NCBI GenBank assembly: GCA_036003885.1
Contig: DASYSA010000701.1
Location: 1 to 14,114 of the forward strand
Reading direction: 5' to 3'
Origin: DASYSA01 sp036003885
GTDB lineage: Bacteria; Acidobacteriota; Blastocatellia; UBA7656
DNA: 14,114 nt
Shown piece by piece: positions 1 through 7,055 of this stretch; positions within the stretch are counted from its first letter, which is position 1; every line of letters starts with the position of its first letter. Position numbers and translations under genes: made by a program. The notes under the pieces were generated by a model, which worked only from the letters and a program-made list of their open reading frames with translations, searched no databases and had not been told where the DNA came from.

Positions 1-407
1 TCGACTGCGTCGATGTTGAGCGGAGCCTTACCGGCATTTCGTATGGTGATCGTTCGAGCGATACTCTTGCTCTGAGGCTGCTTGCCGAAGTCTATCTTCA
101 TCGTTGGCAGAACGAGCTTCGGAGAGGGTCCGGATGGCGCGGCGGGCGGGCCCGGAGACACCTTGGGAAGTGCAGCTTTGTCAGTCTCGGTCTTTGCGCC
201 TTCAGCCGGCGTCAAGGCTGGCTGTGCCGGTGGCGCGGCGGCGGGAGGGGAAGAAGCTTCCGAATTTGCCGGCACCGTTCCGTTCTGCGCGACGGGCGAG
301 CTTGGCGCTGTATTGTTATTGGCATTCTCGGGCTGGCTCGAGCAGGCGGCAATCAACGTCGCGAGCAAGAGAGGGGCGATGTAGACTTTCCTCAAGGCTT
401 TTTTCAT
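1..407 (-). CDS. DUF1573-type lipoprotein, N-terminal part (runs off the window)
   Basis: The reading frame starts at the ATG at 407 and stays open for 135 codons to the left edge, so only the N-terminus is present. Residues 1-22 form a lipoprotein signal: a basic start (MKKALRK), a hydrophobic stretch and the lipobox LIAAC with Cys22 as the acylation site. Residues 23-100 are a low-complexity Pro/Ala/Ser/Glu linker of the kind that spaces a domain from the membrane. From about residue 105 the pattern IDFGKQPQSKSIARTITIRN, then a Gly and a hydrophobic strand, resembles the opening of a DUF1573 (Ig-like) domain, which usually carries 'G-x-x-x..F.i.N.G..pL.I'. Members are envelope proteins of poorly known role. 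No Shine-Dalgarno site precedes the start. The lipoprotein call is strong; the domain call is moderate because the domain is cut off. Confidence 0.72.
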   Translation of the reverse strand, partial: MKKALRKVYIAPLLLATLIAACSSQPENANNNTAPSSPVAQNGTVPANSEASSPPAAAPPAQPALTPAEGAKTETDKAALPKVSPGPPAAPSGPSPKLVLPTMKIDFGKQPQSKSIARTITIRNAGKAPLNIDAV

Positions 408-565
408 TGCGAGAATAATTTAACATAACAGCGGCCTTGGAAAGCAACCAAAGACAGAGTTCGGGGTCCGCGTAACGATGTTGCCCTGGACAACATGACC
501 CAAAGAGACTCTTGCGGGAGCAACGAATGAAAGTCCGAATCGCAGAATCGAGGGCCTGACCCCTC

Positions 566-949
566 TTATTCCCCATGATCTAACGTGACGAGAGTTGCTC
601 CCCAGCCGCCGGCCTCGGGAGGAGCGTCCTTGAATTCGACGACGAAGGGAGTGCGCTTCAGAATCGCTCTGACGACCTCGCGCTGGACGCCGATGCCCCT
701 CCCGTGAATTATTCGCACCCATCTAACACGGCGGCGGCGAGCCTCTTCAAGATACTCTTCGACGACTGCGCGGACCATGCGAGGCGGGATCGAGTGAAGA
801 TCAATTTCATCTCTGAATTCGAAGACAACGCCATCGGGAAAAGGGTTGAAGGGGTCCAGTGAGATCTCTTCCTCGGCGGGATCAAGTGACATAGCCGATT
901 CGCGTCTTCGTAACTTCGCGCATAGGCCTCGCCAAAGTGAACGGAGCAT
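566..949 (-). CDS. Small Smr-domain protein
   Basis: A 127-residue protein. It carries the core signatures of the Smr (small MutS-related) domain: DLH at residues 50-52 (EIDLHSIPPR), the HGRG motif at 82-85 and GGWGATLVTL at 114-123. The Smr domain occurs at the C-terminus of MutS2 and as free-standing proteins; characterised members have nuclease activity, and some cleave RNA at stalled ribosomes. Here it stands alone, preceded only by a basic segment (MLRSLWRGLCAKLRRR) that could bind nucleic acid. The start is uncertain. The ATG at 949 keeps the basic segment, while the ATG at 892 gives a 108-residue protein and would fit a weak TTGAGA-17-TATGCT promoter (-10 at 959-964). Neither start has a good Shine-Dalgarno site. 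The function of this copy in repair or ribosome rescue is not decidable from sequence. Confidence 0.85.
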   Translation of the reverse strand: MLRSLWRGLCAKLRRRESAMSLDPAEEEISLDPFNPFPDGVVFEFRDEIDLHSIPPRMVRAVVEEYLEEARRRRVRWVRIIHGRGIGVQREVVRAILKRTPFVVEFKDAPPEAGGWGATLVTLDHGE

Positions 950-1060
950 GATCTGAGAAGCATAGTTCCGGTGACCGCCAGTCTCAAGGACGTGAACAAT
1001 TTTGATCGACGCCTGATTTCAATCTTGAGCATGAACTTTCTCATCGCGAGTAAGCGAAGC

Positions 1061-1089
1061 TTGCCTGCTCATGTGAAAACATGAATAAT
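1061..1089 (+). promoter_or_regulatory. Predicted sigma70-type promoter for the propeptide-like lipoprotein gene
   Basis: TTGCCT at 1061-1066 and AATAAT at 1084-1089 (one mismatch to TATAAT) are separated by 17 bases. The transcript would start near 1096. This places the ATG at 1081 upstream of the transcript and favours a translation start at 1129 (GTG) or 1168 (ATG). Prediction by eye only. Confidence 0.4.
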
Positions 1090-1167
1090 GAATGTTTGGC
1101 TTCGATCTTGCCTCGCGCGCTGAGTGGAGTGGCACTGAGGCGCAGGGTGTTTTCCTGCTGTGCTGAT

Positions 1168-1971
1168 ATGAGCTTATTCCATTTCACCGTTTTCGTAGCG
1201 GCCGTGTTCGCAGCCGCCTGCACCGTTCAGCCACAGACTCCAAGCACCGCGAAGCAAAACTATCCGAGCGTAATTCGGGACGCAACAGATCGTCGGGCAA
1301 AAGCTGAACGAGAGTGGCGACGAATGCTCGACATCTATAAGGTGCCTCAGACGCCGCCCGACCTCTACCCCATTATCTACACACCCCGCTCTCTGCTGGG
1401 AATATCCGGAGGCATAAAGTTGTTAACCCAGGCCGATCCAGGCACCGAGAAGCTGAGGCTTCGCGAAGCTATGAAAGGCTTCCTGGACCGATGGCGCGAG
1501 TTGATTGGGACGGATCCCGCGGCCGTGTCGCTGGTAAACGCAGATGAGTCCGGAGCCCTGCACCGGTTCACATATCGACAGTCCAACTATGGATTTCCTA
1601 TCGCTGGCATCTACGGCGAGATGTCGGCCGTGGTCAGCAAGGATGGGCGGCTGATGCAGCTTGACGACAGATTCATTCCGCTTGTCGAGATGCCCGCGAA
1701 GGCACTGATCGATCTGGCAGCGGCAAAGCAGAAGGTGGTCGGCCGGACTTTCACTTATTCAGACATCGCGGGCCGAGAGCAGAAGCTCCAGATCAGTAGT
1801 GCCGATGAAATAACGGTGAAGAAGCTGGTCGTCCTGCCGGTCGAGAAGGGCGACACAATAGAAGTCCGTCTGGCCTGGGAGGTCGTCGCCGGTTCGTCGC
1901 TCGCCTGGACCGTATACATAGACGCAATGAGCGGCGAAGAATTGCGAGTCGTCCAGAACTTCAATACCTGA
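1168..1971 (+). CDS. Secreted lipoprotein resembling a thermolysin-type protease propeptide (FTP + PepSY-like)
   Basis: A 267-residue protein if started at the ATG at 1168. The frame is open back to an ATG at 1081, and a GTG at 1129 would add a basic n-region (LRRR) before the hydrophobic segment, so the start is uncertain. Residues 5-18 are hydrophobic and end in AAAC, a weak lipobox with Cys18. Residues about 101-171 (FLDRWRELIGTDPAAVSLV, later FTYRQSNYGFPIAGIYGE, then a KDGRLMQLDDRFIP strand) match the pattern of FTP domains, the first propeptide module of M4/M36 metalloproteases. Residues about 176-263 end in LAWEV...YIDAMSGEEL, the usual close of the PepSY-like second module. No HExxH zinc motif follows; the protein stops right after the propeptide. 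It may bind or inhibit a protease in trans, which is inference. Its stop lies 15 bases before the next gene, suggesting an operon. Confidence 0.72.
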   Translation: MSLFHFTVFVAAVFAAACTVQPQTPSTAKQNYPSVIRDATDRRAKAEREWRRMLDIYKVPQTPPDLYPIIYTPRSLLGISGGIKLLTQADPGTEKLRLREAMKGFLDRWRELIGTDPAAVSLVNADESGALHRFTYRQSNYGFPIAGIYGEMSAVVSKDGRLMQLDDRFIPLVEMPAKALIDLAAAKQKVVGRTFTYSDIAGREQKLQISSADEITVKKLVVLPVEKGDTIEVRLAWEVVAGSSLAWTVYIDAMSGEELRVVQNFNT

Positions 1972-1986
1972 TCGCTATTCTGAACT

Positions 1987-4329
1987 ATGGAAACACTGAT
2001 AACGCGGGACACCGATGTGCTGAGGGAATATCTGAGCGCGCTGGATGCGAGCGAACGGGGGATCTCGCCGTTCGCGAAACTGGCCGCTATTGTAAAGCTG
2101 ACTCGACTGCGCAGGGAGTTGCGCGCGGCCTCACAGTTGGAGACGACCGACCAGGATATCGCCAGGCTGTGCCGCGAAGTGGATGATCGGCTCGAACGCA
2201 CTCTGGTGCGTCGATGTCTTTCCACCTCATGGGGAGCGCGACTCGCGGTGTTCCTGATGCAGGTCGTGGGACAACAACTCGCGCTGCTGCTTGTGCTCCT
2301 TGCAACCATGCTATTCGTCTCGTTCGTGCCTCCCGTCGCAAATTGGAACCCGGTGTACCCTAATGACCAGCCGGGATTTCTTTTTGTGTTCATCTTTCTC
2401 TTCTTCTTCATGACTCCGATGCTCGCGTTAGCGACTTTATTCGCCGGACGTTATTTCAGCTCCTGGCGCGTCACTGTTCCCGCGACACTGATCCTGGCGG
2501 TCCTGTCGGTTCTGGGAGTCACCCTCGTAATCCGGGCCAATCCGATCAAGCAGAATCCGGTGACTCTCTCCTCGCTTGGGACGTTTGCGCGCGATCCAGA
2601 CCGAGGTCTGAACCCAAAGAGCTACCGGGAATGGGTTGGAATGAACTGGCTGATAAACGATCCGAAGTTCCAGCGCGACTATGAGAGCTATTTGCGAAAG
2701 GGCCCGGGCCGCTGGATCACTTCGGGCTTAAAAGACGACGCGGCGTGGGTCGATTCGCTCAAGACAATGCGCGAGTACCTTGACGGAGGACAGGACCCAG
2801 GCGCCTTCCGCGAATGGCTGACCGACTATCTCAGCCGCAACAGAATCTATTCCGAAGACCGAATTCCCCAGGAGGTGAGTGCAATAACCGGGGAAGCGAA
2901 CCAGAGATTCCTCGGCGTCTGGCAGGTCGAGCCCTATCTCCGGGAGCGAGACGTGCGTGTCTACCGGGCTTACCTGGGGTCGATTAATTCATCGATGAAG
3001 AGATGGGCGTTACTGGGTCTCGGCCTCTATACGGTCGCGTTCCTCATCTACTATCTGATCGGCTCTGGTCTTTCTGTTCTTGATCAGGCATTCGGCGGGC
3101 GGTCTCGGACACGAGCCGGCCGCGGCGACCCATTCGGAGTCGAAGCCGGCGACCCACGAGATGTGCCGCCGCCAGGCCTCACCTCGAAGTTGAGGCAGCG
3201 CTACTACTCATTCCCCGAGCGGTCTCACATAACCACGCCGCCGTTCTTTGATGGGCCGTTCAGAATGCTTTCGCGCATCCATCGATCTTATGTGGGCTTT
3301 GCTGTATCCGCGAGCATCTTCGTGTTCGCGTTCTGGGCCGTTGTCCGTTACGTCGATCTGGCCTCAGGGCATGAGAATGCATCCTCTCAGGTGGCATTGA
3401 TGCGAAGCCAATTGCTGTTTGCCGGTCCGCCTGATGGCGCCAGCTATGAGGGGGCTGCCCAGGCGCGCGTTGACGGAGATCAACGCAACTTGAGCTATGC
3501 GAATGCTCCCGTGCCTTATGGCGTCGCGGCTGCGTCCCGCATGGCACAATCAACCGCGGGGAGTGAGAAGAGTAAGGACGTTCTGACAGCGCGAGTCCTC
3601 GAGCTCGAGGACAGGCTGGAGGACGAGGACTACGTCAGCGGCAAGAGGTTCAAAGAGCAGGCGCGCATTATCGCCGGCCAGAGGAGCGAGATTGACTCGC
3701 TGAAGCGTTTGTCCTCGCAGCTCAGAGATACGACTTCCGGGCTGCCCACCCAGGTTGCCGAACTGACGACGCGCGCGACAGCCGCCGAAGCGCGTGCAGG
3801 TGAGGGCCTCGGCGAAGCCGGCACGGCAAAACAGAGAGCTGATACCCTCGAAAAGCAGCTGACCGCCAAGATCGGGGAGGTGGAGACTCGAACGACCCGC
3901 GCGAGCGACCAGATCGGGAAGGTCGAAGATCGGACCTCCGTGCTTCAAACGCGAACGGAGTCGCTGGAGAAGGAATTCGACCGCCGCACGGGGCAGGTTG
4001 AAGCTCGGACCGAGGAGCTCGGGGAGCGGACCGCAGGGCTAAAGGAACGCGAGGAACGGGTCGACCGACTGCAGCAGATCGCTTTTGCTGCCATCGTCTC
4101 GAACATCTCTTCGGACGTCGATAGCCTCGATCGTCGCCTGGAGTCGGCCTTCTATCGGTTGTTCAGCAAGGGCGAGGCACAGCGCGACGTCGATTCGCTC
4201 CGCCGCAGGATAACTCAACTGGCAGGCGAGTTGCGCGCGGCCAACACGGATCAGGCCAAGGTGCTGATCGGGCAGCTTGAGGAACTCAGCAAGCGGATCG
4301 ACCAGGTCGCCACCCGCATCGTCAAGTAA
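1987..4329 (+). CDS. Unrecognised membrane protein, five TM helices with long C-terminal coiled coil
   Basis: A 780-residue protein I cannot assign to a family. Residues 1-80 are soluble and helical. Hydrophobic helices lie near 85-117, 129-153, 161-183, 340-366 and 434-455. Between helices 3 and 4 is a soluble region of about 155 residues rich in Trp, Tyr and Arg (residues 190-338); a Gly/Pro/Arg-rich stretch (370-400) follows helix 4. Residues about 525-690 and 710-780 are strongly charged and predicted coiled coil. In 635-682 an Arg-Thr pair recurs at residues 635, 649, 656, 667, 674 and 681, i.e. heptad spacing with one 11-residue stutter. The C-terminal rod would lie on the side reached after helix 5. 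No enzyme motif is visible. The ATG is 15 bases after the upstream lipoprotein gene and has no clear Shine-Dalgarno site, so cotranscription or coupling is likely. A structural or tethering role is only a guess. Confidence 0.85.
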   Translation: METLITRDTDVLREYLSALDASERGISPFAKLAAIVKLTRLRRELRAASQLETTDQDIARLCREVDDRLERTLVRRCLSTSWGARLAVFLMQVVGQQLALLLVLLATMLFVSFVPPVANWNPVYPNDQPGFLFVFIFLFFFMTPMLALATLFAGRYFSSWRVTVPATLILAVLSVLGVTLVIRANPIKQNPVTLSSLGTFARDPDRGLNPKSYREWVGMNWLINDPKFQRDYESYLRKGPGRWITSGLKDDAAWVDSLKTMREYLDGGQDPGAFREWLTDYLSRNRIYSEDRIPQEVSAITGEANQRFLGVWQVEPYLRERDVRVYRAYLGSINSSMKRWALLGLGLYTVAFLIYYLIGSGLSVLDQAFGGRSRTRAGRGDPFGVEAGDPRDVPPPGLTSKLRQRYYSFPERSHITTPPFFDGPFRMLSRIHRSYVGFAVSASIFVFAFWAVVRYVDLASGHENASSQVALMRSQLLFAGPPDGASYEGAAQARVDGDQRNLSYANAPVPYGVAAASRMAQSTAGSEKSKDVLTARVLELEDRLEDEDYVSGKRFKEQARIIAGQRSEIDSLKRLSSQLRDTTSGLPTQVAELTTRATAAEARAGEGLGEAGTAKQRADTLEKQLTAKIGEVETRTTRASDQIGKVEDRTSVLQTRTESLEKEFDRRTGQVEARTEELGERTAGLKEREERVDRLQQIAFAAIVSNISSDVDSLDRRLESAFYRLFSKGEAQRDVDSLRRRITQLAGELRAANTDQAKVLIGQLEELSKRIDQVATRIVK

Positions 4330-4382
4330 GCTCCGGTTGGGATTCAATCCTCGATAATTCGCGAGTAAGGCATCGACTCAGC

Positions 4383-4388
4383 TATAAT
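4383..4388 (+). promoter_or_regulatory. Predicted -10 element (TATAAT) for the ankyrin gene
   Basis: A perfect TATAAT lies 44 bases before the chosen ATG at 4432 of the ankyrin gene, in a gap of about 100 bases after the membrane protein gene. No good -35 hexamer is found 16-18 bases upstream. It overlaps the more distal in-frame ATG at 4387, which argues against that start. Confidence 0.4.
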
Positions 4389-4431
4389 GGCCGGGAGTCA
4401 GATGGGGTTTTCCGAACAGGGAGAACCGACT

Positions 4432-5370
4432 ATGTCCAGAATGGAGTTCGTCATTGGTTGTCTTTGCCTGTTGTTAGTACTCGCCGCAGCGCCGGACGTT
4501 CTTGCGCAGACTCCAGCCATTTCGCCCGCCCGTGTGAAAGCCCGCAAAGAGTTGGGCCAACTGGGTGTCGAATACAGCAAAAGCTCTTTTGTCAAACAAG
4601 CCTCGGAAGGTGACACCATCGCTGTGCAGTTGTTCCTGGCCGCCGGAATGGATCCCAATGTTTATGACGAGGCATCCGGGGGTAACGCGTTGATGACTGC
4701 TGCCCGAGGAGGTCACCTCGAAACGGTAAGCGTGTTGCTAGCCGGAGGTGCAAACCCAAAAGGCAATACAGCAGTCATACTTGCCACGCGCTTAGATGTT
4801 CTGAAACTCCTTCTGGATCATGGGGCGGATGTGAACATAGGACGGCTGGGTGGTCATACGGCACTAGCTGCGGCTACAGGGACCGGGGATGTGGCTCGTT
4901 TGAAACTTTTGCTCGAAAGAGGCGCCGACGTGAATGCCAAAGACTATAACGGCAGAACAGTGCTAATGATGGCTGTCGAAGCTGCGATTTTTAGCAGGAC
5001 CCAGCACAACGAGGAATCGGTGCGGCAACTAATGGATATTGTGCAGATGTTTCTGATGAGCAAGGCCGACGTCAACGCCAAAGACAAATATGGAAGGACA
5101 GCCTTGCTTAGCGCGGCAGGAAACGGAGCGGTGGATATGGTGAGAATCCTGTTGGATCAGGGCGCTGATGTCAACGCGAGCGACAAAGATGAGAATACCG
5201 CTTTGACCCACGCAGTAAGGGGAGGATACACCGATCTGGTTAAGATCTTGTTAGCTAAAGGTGCGGATGTAAATGCCGGGCCTGCGACGCGCACGCCGTT
5301 GAGCCTCGCTGCTGCGCTGAACAAGACGGATATCGTCCAATTGCTCATTAATGCGGGCGCCAAGCAGTGA
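4432..5370 (+). CDS. Exported ankyrin-repeat protein
   Basis: A 312-residue protein. The ATG at 4432 is chosen because AGGGAGA (4418-4424) lies 7 bases upstream; an in-frame ATG at 4387 overlaps a TATAAT. Residues 1-25 form a Sec signal peptide (hydrophobic core VIGCLCLLLVLAAA, likely cleavage after VLA before Gln26). About eight ankyrin repeats follow, near 50-83, 84-111, 112-140, 141-173, 174-220, 221-253, 254-285 and 286-312, several with the typical GADVNAKD turn. The third is short, and the fifth carries an insertion of about 14 residues (RTQHNEESVRQLMD region). Ankyrin repeats bind other proteins; no catalytic domain is present, so this is probably a periplasmic or secreted binding protein with unknown partner. 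Sampled stretches are about 48-50% GC against about 62% in the upstream gene, so an acquired origin is possible. Confidence 0.88.
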   Translation: MSRMEFVIGCLCLLLVLAAAPDVLAQTPAISPARVKARKELGQLGVEYSKSSFVKQASEGDTIAVQLFLAAGMDPNVYDEASGGNALMTAARGGHLETVSVLLAGGANPKGNTAVILATRLDVLKLLLDHGADVNIGRLGGHTALAAATGTGDVARLKLLLERGADVNAKDYNGRTVLMMAVEAAIFSRTQHNEESVRQLMDIVQMFLMSKADVNAKDKYGRTALLSAAGNGAVDMVRILLDQGADVNASDKDENTALTHAVRGGYTDLVKILLAKGADVNAGPATRTPLSLAAALNKTDIVQLLINAGAKQ

Positions 5371-5378
5371 TAAAGTTG

Positions 5379-5393
5379 GCGTTTCTCGTTTTC
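5379..5393 (+). repeat. Short copy of the heptamer repeat found upstream of dedA
   Basis: The stretch GCGTTTCTCGTTTTC lies 9 bases after the ankyrin stop codon. Its first 13 bases are identical to one end of the palindrome at 7762-7861 (read on the minus strand from 7861). It looks like an isolated fragment of the same repeat family. Confidence 0.45.
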
Positions 5394-5466
5394 TTTGTTT
5401 GTTTCGACACTGAGTGACGCACCTCGAGTGCAAATCAAAACTGTGAGACGAGGAACCTGAACGGGC

Positions 5467-5533
5467 GGCCACGAATTACCCGCATAACACCAATTATTCG
5501 TGATCATTCGCATAATTCGTGTAATTCGTGGCC
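5467..5533. repeat. 67-bp intergenic palindromic repeat with internal ~9-bp tandem units
   Basis: The ends GGCCACGAATTAC (5467-5479) and GTAATTCGTGGCC (5521-5533) are perfect 13-base inverted repeats. The interior carries near-tandem units ATTCGTGATC, ATTCGCATA, ATTCGTGTA and ATTCGTGGC (5497-5533). The element lies in the 284-base gap between the ankyrin gene and truA, about 120 bases before truA. It has no coding capacity. The architecture suggests a REP- or MITE-like dispersed repeat; copy number cannot be judged from one window. Confidence 0.7.
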
Positions 5534-5654
5534 CCGCTCCTATCGAACTTAGTCGCCTCTTAAGAACCACCAGCCAATTTCTTCGTCAATCGCAGTCATT
5601 GACGCCTTCTACATTTTCCGTCAAGCTCTTTGTTTTGCTGGAAGGGGTCAAAAG

Positions 5655-6455
5655 ATGCCTGTTTGGAAACTTACGATCGAATATGAGGGAACTCGCTACC
5701 GCGGATGGCAGGAGCAGAACAACGTTCGCACCGTGGCGGGTGAGATTCGCGTTGCAGCCGAGGATTTCTTCGGCGGTCAGATTGATTTGACTGGATCAGG
5801 CCGGACCGACGCCGGTGTTCATGCGCTTGCCCAGATCGCGAAGCTCAAAGCGGATCGAGCTGTTACAGTAGTCGATCTCGTGCACGCGCTGAACGACAGG
5901 TTGCCTCCTGACATCAACGTACTAAAAGCCGAGGATGTCCGGCCGGGCTTTCACCCGCGCCATGACGCGCTGAGTCGCTACTATCTCTACCAGATATCGA
6001 CGCGACGCAGCGCCTTCGCGAAGCGATACGTCTGGTGGGTCAAGGACCGGCTCGATGTAACCCGAATGAGACAGGCCAGCCAGGCGATTCTGGGCAGGCA
6101 CGACTTCGGGGCGTTCTCAGAGAAGGTTGACGGTGAACGCTCGACCCTCGTCGTTGTTCAACACGTTGAGATTGGACTGGATGGGGACTTGATCCTGTTT
6201 CGCATAGGCGCGTCGCATTTCTTGTGGAAGATGGTGAGGCGGCTGGTGGGCGCCCTCGTCGAAGTCGGTCGCGGTCCGCTCTCTGCTGGTGACTTCAAGA
6301 GTCTGATGCGGCCCTCTCAATCGGGATCAGAGAAACGGTTTGATGTCGCCAAACATACTGCCCCGCCTTCCGGTCTCTTCCTCGAGCGCGTCCTGTACGA
6401 CAAGCGCCAGAATCCTCCCCGACTTGCTGCTGCCTTCCCTGTTCGACGCGAATAG
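5655..6455 (+). CDS. truA: tRNA pseudouridine(38-40) synthase TruA
   Basis: A 266-residue protein matching TruA along its whole length (family usually 245-280). TruA isomerises uridines 38-40 in the anticodon stem-loop of many tRNAs to pseudouridine. Recognisable features are the N-terminal strand WKLTIEYEGTRYRGWQ, the catalytic motif GSGRTDAGVHA with nucleophile Asp52, the HPRHDALSRYYLYQI segment around residues 98-112, the GRHDFGAFS motif, and the C-terminal FLWKMVRRLVGALVEVGRG helix. The ATG at 5655 is preceded by GAAGGGG (5641-5647) at 7 bases, a good ribosome-binding site. No classical promoter was identified; the 67-bp repeat lies between it and the ankyrin gene. It converges on the small DUF4440-like gene. 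Confidence 0.97.
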   Translation: MPVWKLTIEYEGTRYRGWQEQNNVRTVAGEIRVAAEDFFGGQIDLTGSGRTDAGVHALAQIAKLKADRAVTVVDLVHALNDRLPPDINVLKAEDVRPGFHPRHDALSRYYLYQISTRRSAFAKRYVWWVKDRLDVTRMRQASQAILGRHDFGAFSEKVDGERSTLVVVQHVEIGLDGDLILFRIGASHFLWKMVRRLVGALVEVGRGPLSAGDFKSLMRPSQSGSEKRFDVAKHTAPPSGLFLERVLYDKRQNPPRLAAAFPVRRE

Positions 6456-6542
6456 TGAGCAAACCCAACCTGAACAGGTTTTCGCGGATCTCGAACTGGT
6501 CCGCCCTCGCTTGCACGTCTTGTGGTAGGAATGTCCGAAGCC

Positions 6543-6956
6543 TCAATGGTCGAGGGCGATGGGGCAGGCCTGAATGGTTACGAGTTGCCAATCTCCCCGA
6601 CGTTTGGCGTAGACGTTTATCACTCGGTAGTAACCCAGTATCTGGTGACCTTTGTAGCGCCACTTCGCGTTGTCGATGCTGCTGACTACAGCTGTGTTCT
6701 CGTAGATGCGAATGTCGACGTTGTCCCGGACAAGCGACTCAACGATGAGATCTCCCGACCGGACGTCAGCGATGAACCGCTCTTTGCCGTCGCCATCGAG
6801 AGGGTAGATGAAGACAAAGTCGGAGGCCATGATTCGGTCAAGCGATTCGGTATCGCGCTCAAGGAACGCCTTGACCCATTCGTCGTTCAGCCGTCGCACC
6901 GCCTGTTCGATTTCGATGTCTGGGATCGCACTGGCGTAGTCAGCATCGCCTGCCAT
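6543..6956 (-). CDS. SnoaL/DUF4440-like (NTF2-fold) protein
   Basis: A 137-residue protein. The pattern is typical of the DUF4440/SnoaL-like group of the NTF2 superfamily: an N-terminal helix (IEQAVRRLNDEWVKAFLERD), a strand-helix unit ending in MASDFVFIYPLDG, then the curved sheet with NVDIRIYENTAVVSS and YYRVINVYAKRRGDWQLV. Such proteins are small cone-shaped barrels that bind or isomerise small hydrophobic molecules, but most, including this one, have no assigned substrate. The ATG at 6956 is chosen because AAGGAGG (6965-6971) lies 8 bases upstream; the GTG at 6965 overlaps that Shine-Dalgarno site. It is a single-gene unit with its own promoter, convergent with truA and 99 bases after dedA. 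Confidence 0.88.
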   Translation of the reverse strand: MAGDADYASAIPDIEIEQAVRRLNDEWVKAFLERDTESLDRIMASDFVFIYPLDGDGKERFIADVRSGDLIVESLVRDNVDIRIYENTAVVSSIDNAKWRYKGHQILGYYRVINVYAKRRGDWQLVTIQACPIALDH

Positions 6957-7012
6957 GATTTCCACCTCCTTCGGGTAAAGTTGAACCCGGACCTCGCTTC
7001 TGGACCGGCGCG

Positions 7013-7042
7013 ATTATAGTCGAAGGTGCTCCCGGATGTCAT
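7013..7042 (-). promoter_or_regulatory. Predicted sigma70-type promoter for the DUF4440-like gene
   Basis: On the minus strand, ATGACA (7042-7037, one mismatch to TTGACA) and a perfect TATAAT (7018-7013) are 18 bases apart. The transcript would begin near 7006, giving a leader of about 50 bases with a strong Shine-Dalgarno site. The -35 element starts 14 bases beyond the dedA stop codon, so the gene is probably expressed independently of surE-pcm-dedA. Confidence 0.6.
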
Positions 7043-7055
7043 CAACTCGGGCGGG

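Noticed and set aside
82..418. Two rightward frames of about 100 codons at the left edge
   Set aside because: They are antisense to a leftward lipoprotein whose signal peptide, lipobox and domain start are coherent; the rightward translations are low-complexity Ala/Gly/Arg sequences.
478..496. ATGTTG...CAACAT inverted repeat between the Smr gene and the DUF1573 lipoprotein
   Set aside because: Six base pairs with a 7-base loop, no T-run and no promoter alignment; expected by chance at this length.
1755..2411. A 218-codon leftward frame across the junction of the two rightward envelope genes
   Set aside because: Its translation is Ser/Arg-rich and without family features, and it runs antisense to coherent signal, domain and membrane-helix patterns.
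5467..5533. CRISPR-like short repeats
   Set aside because: Units are about 9 bases, contiguous and without unique spacers, and no cas gene is nearby.
6467..6480. AACCTG-AA-CAGGTT hairpin after truA as a terminator
   Set aside because: The two-base loop is too small for a stable hairpin and only four Ts follow; not enough to call a terminator.
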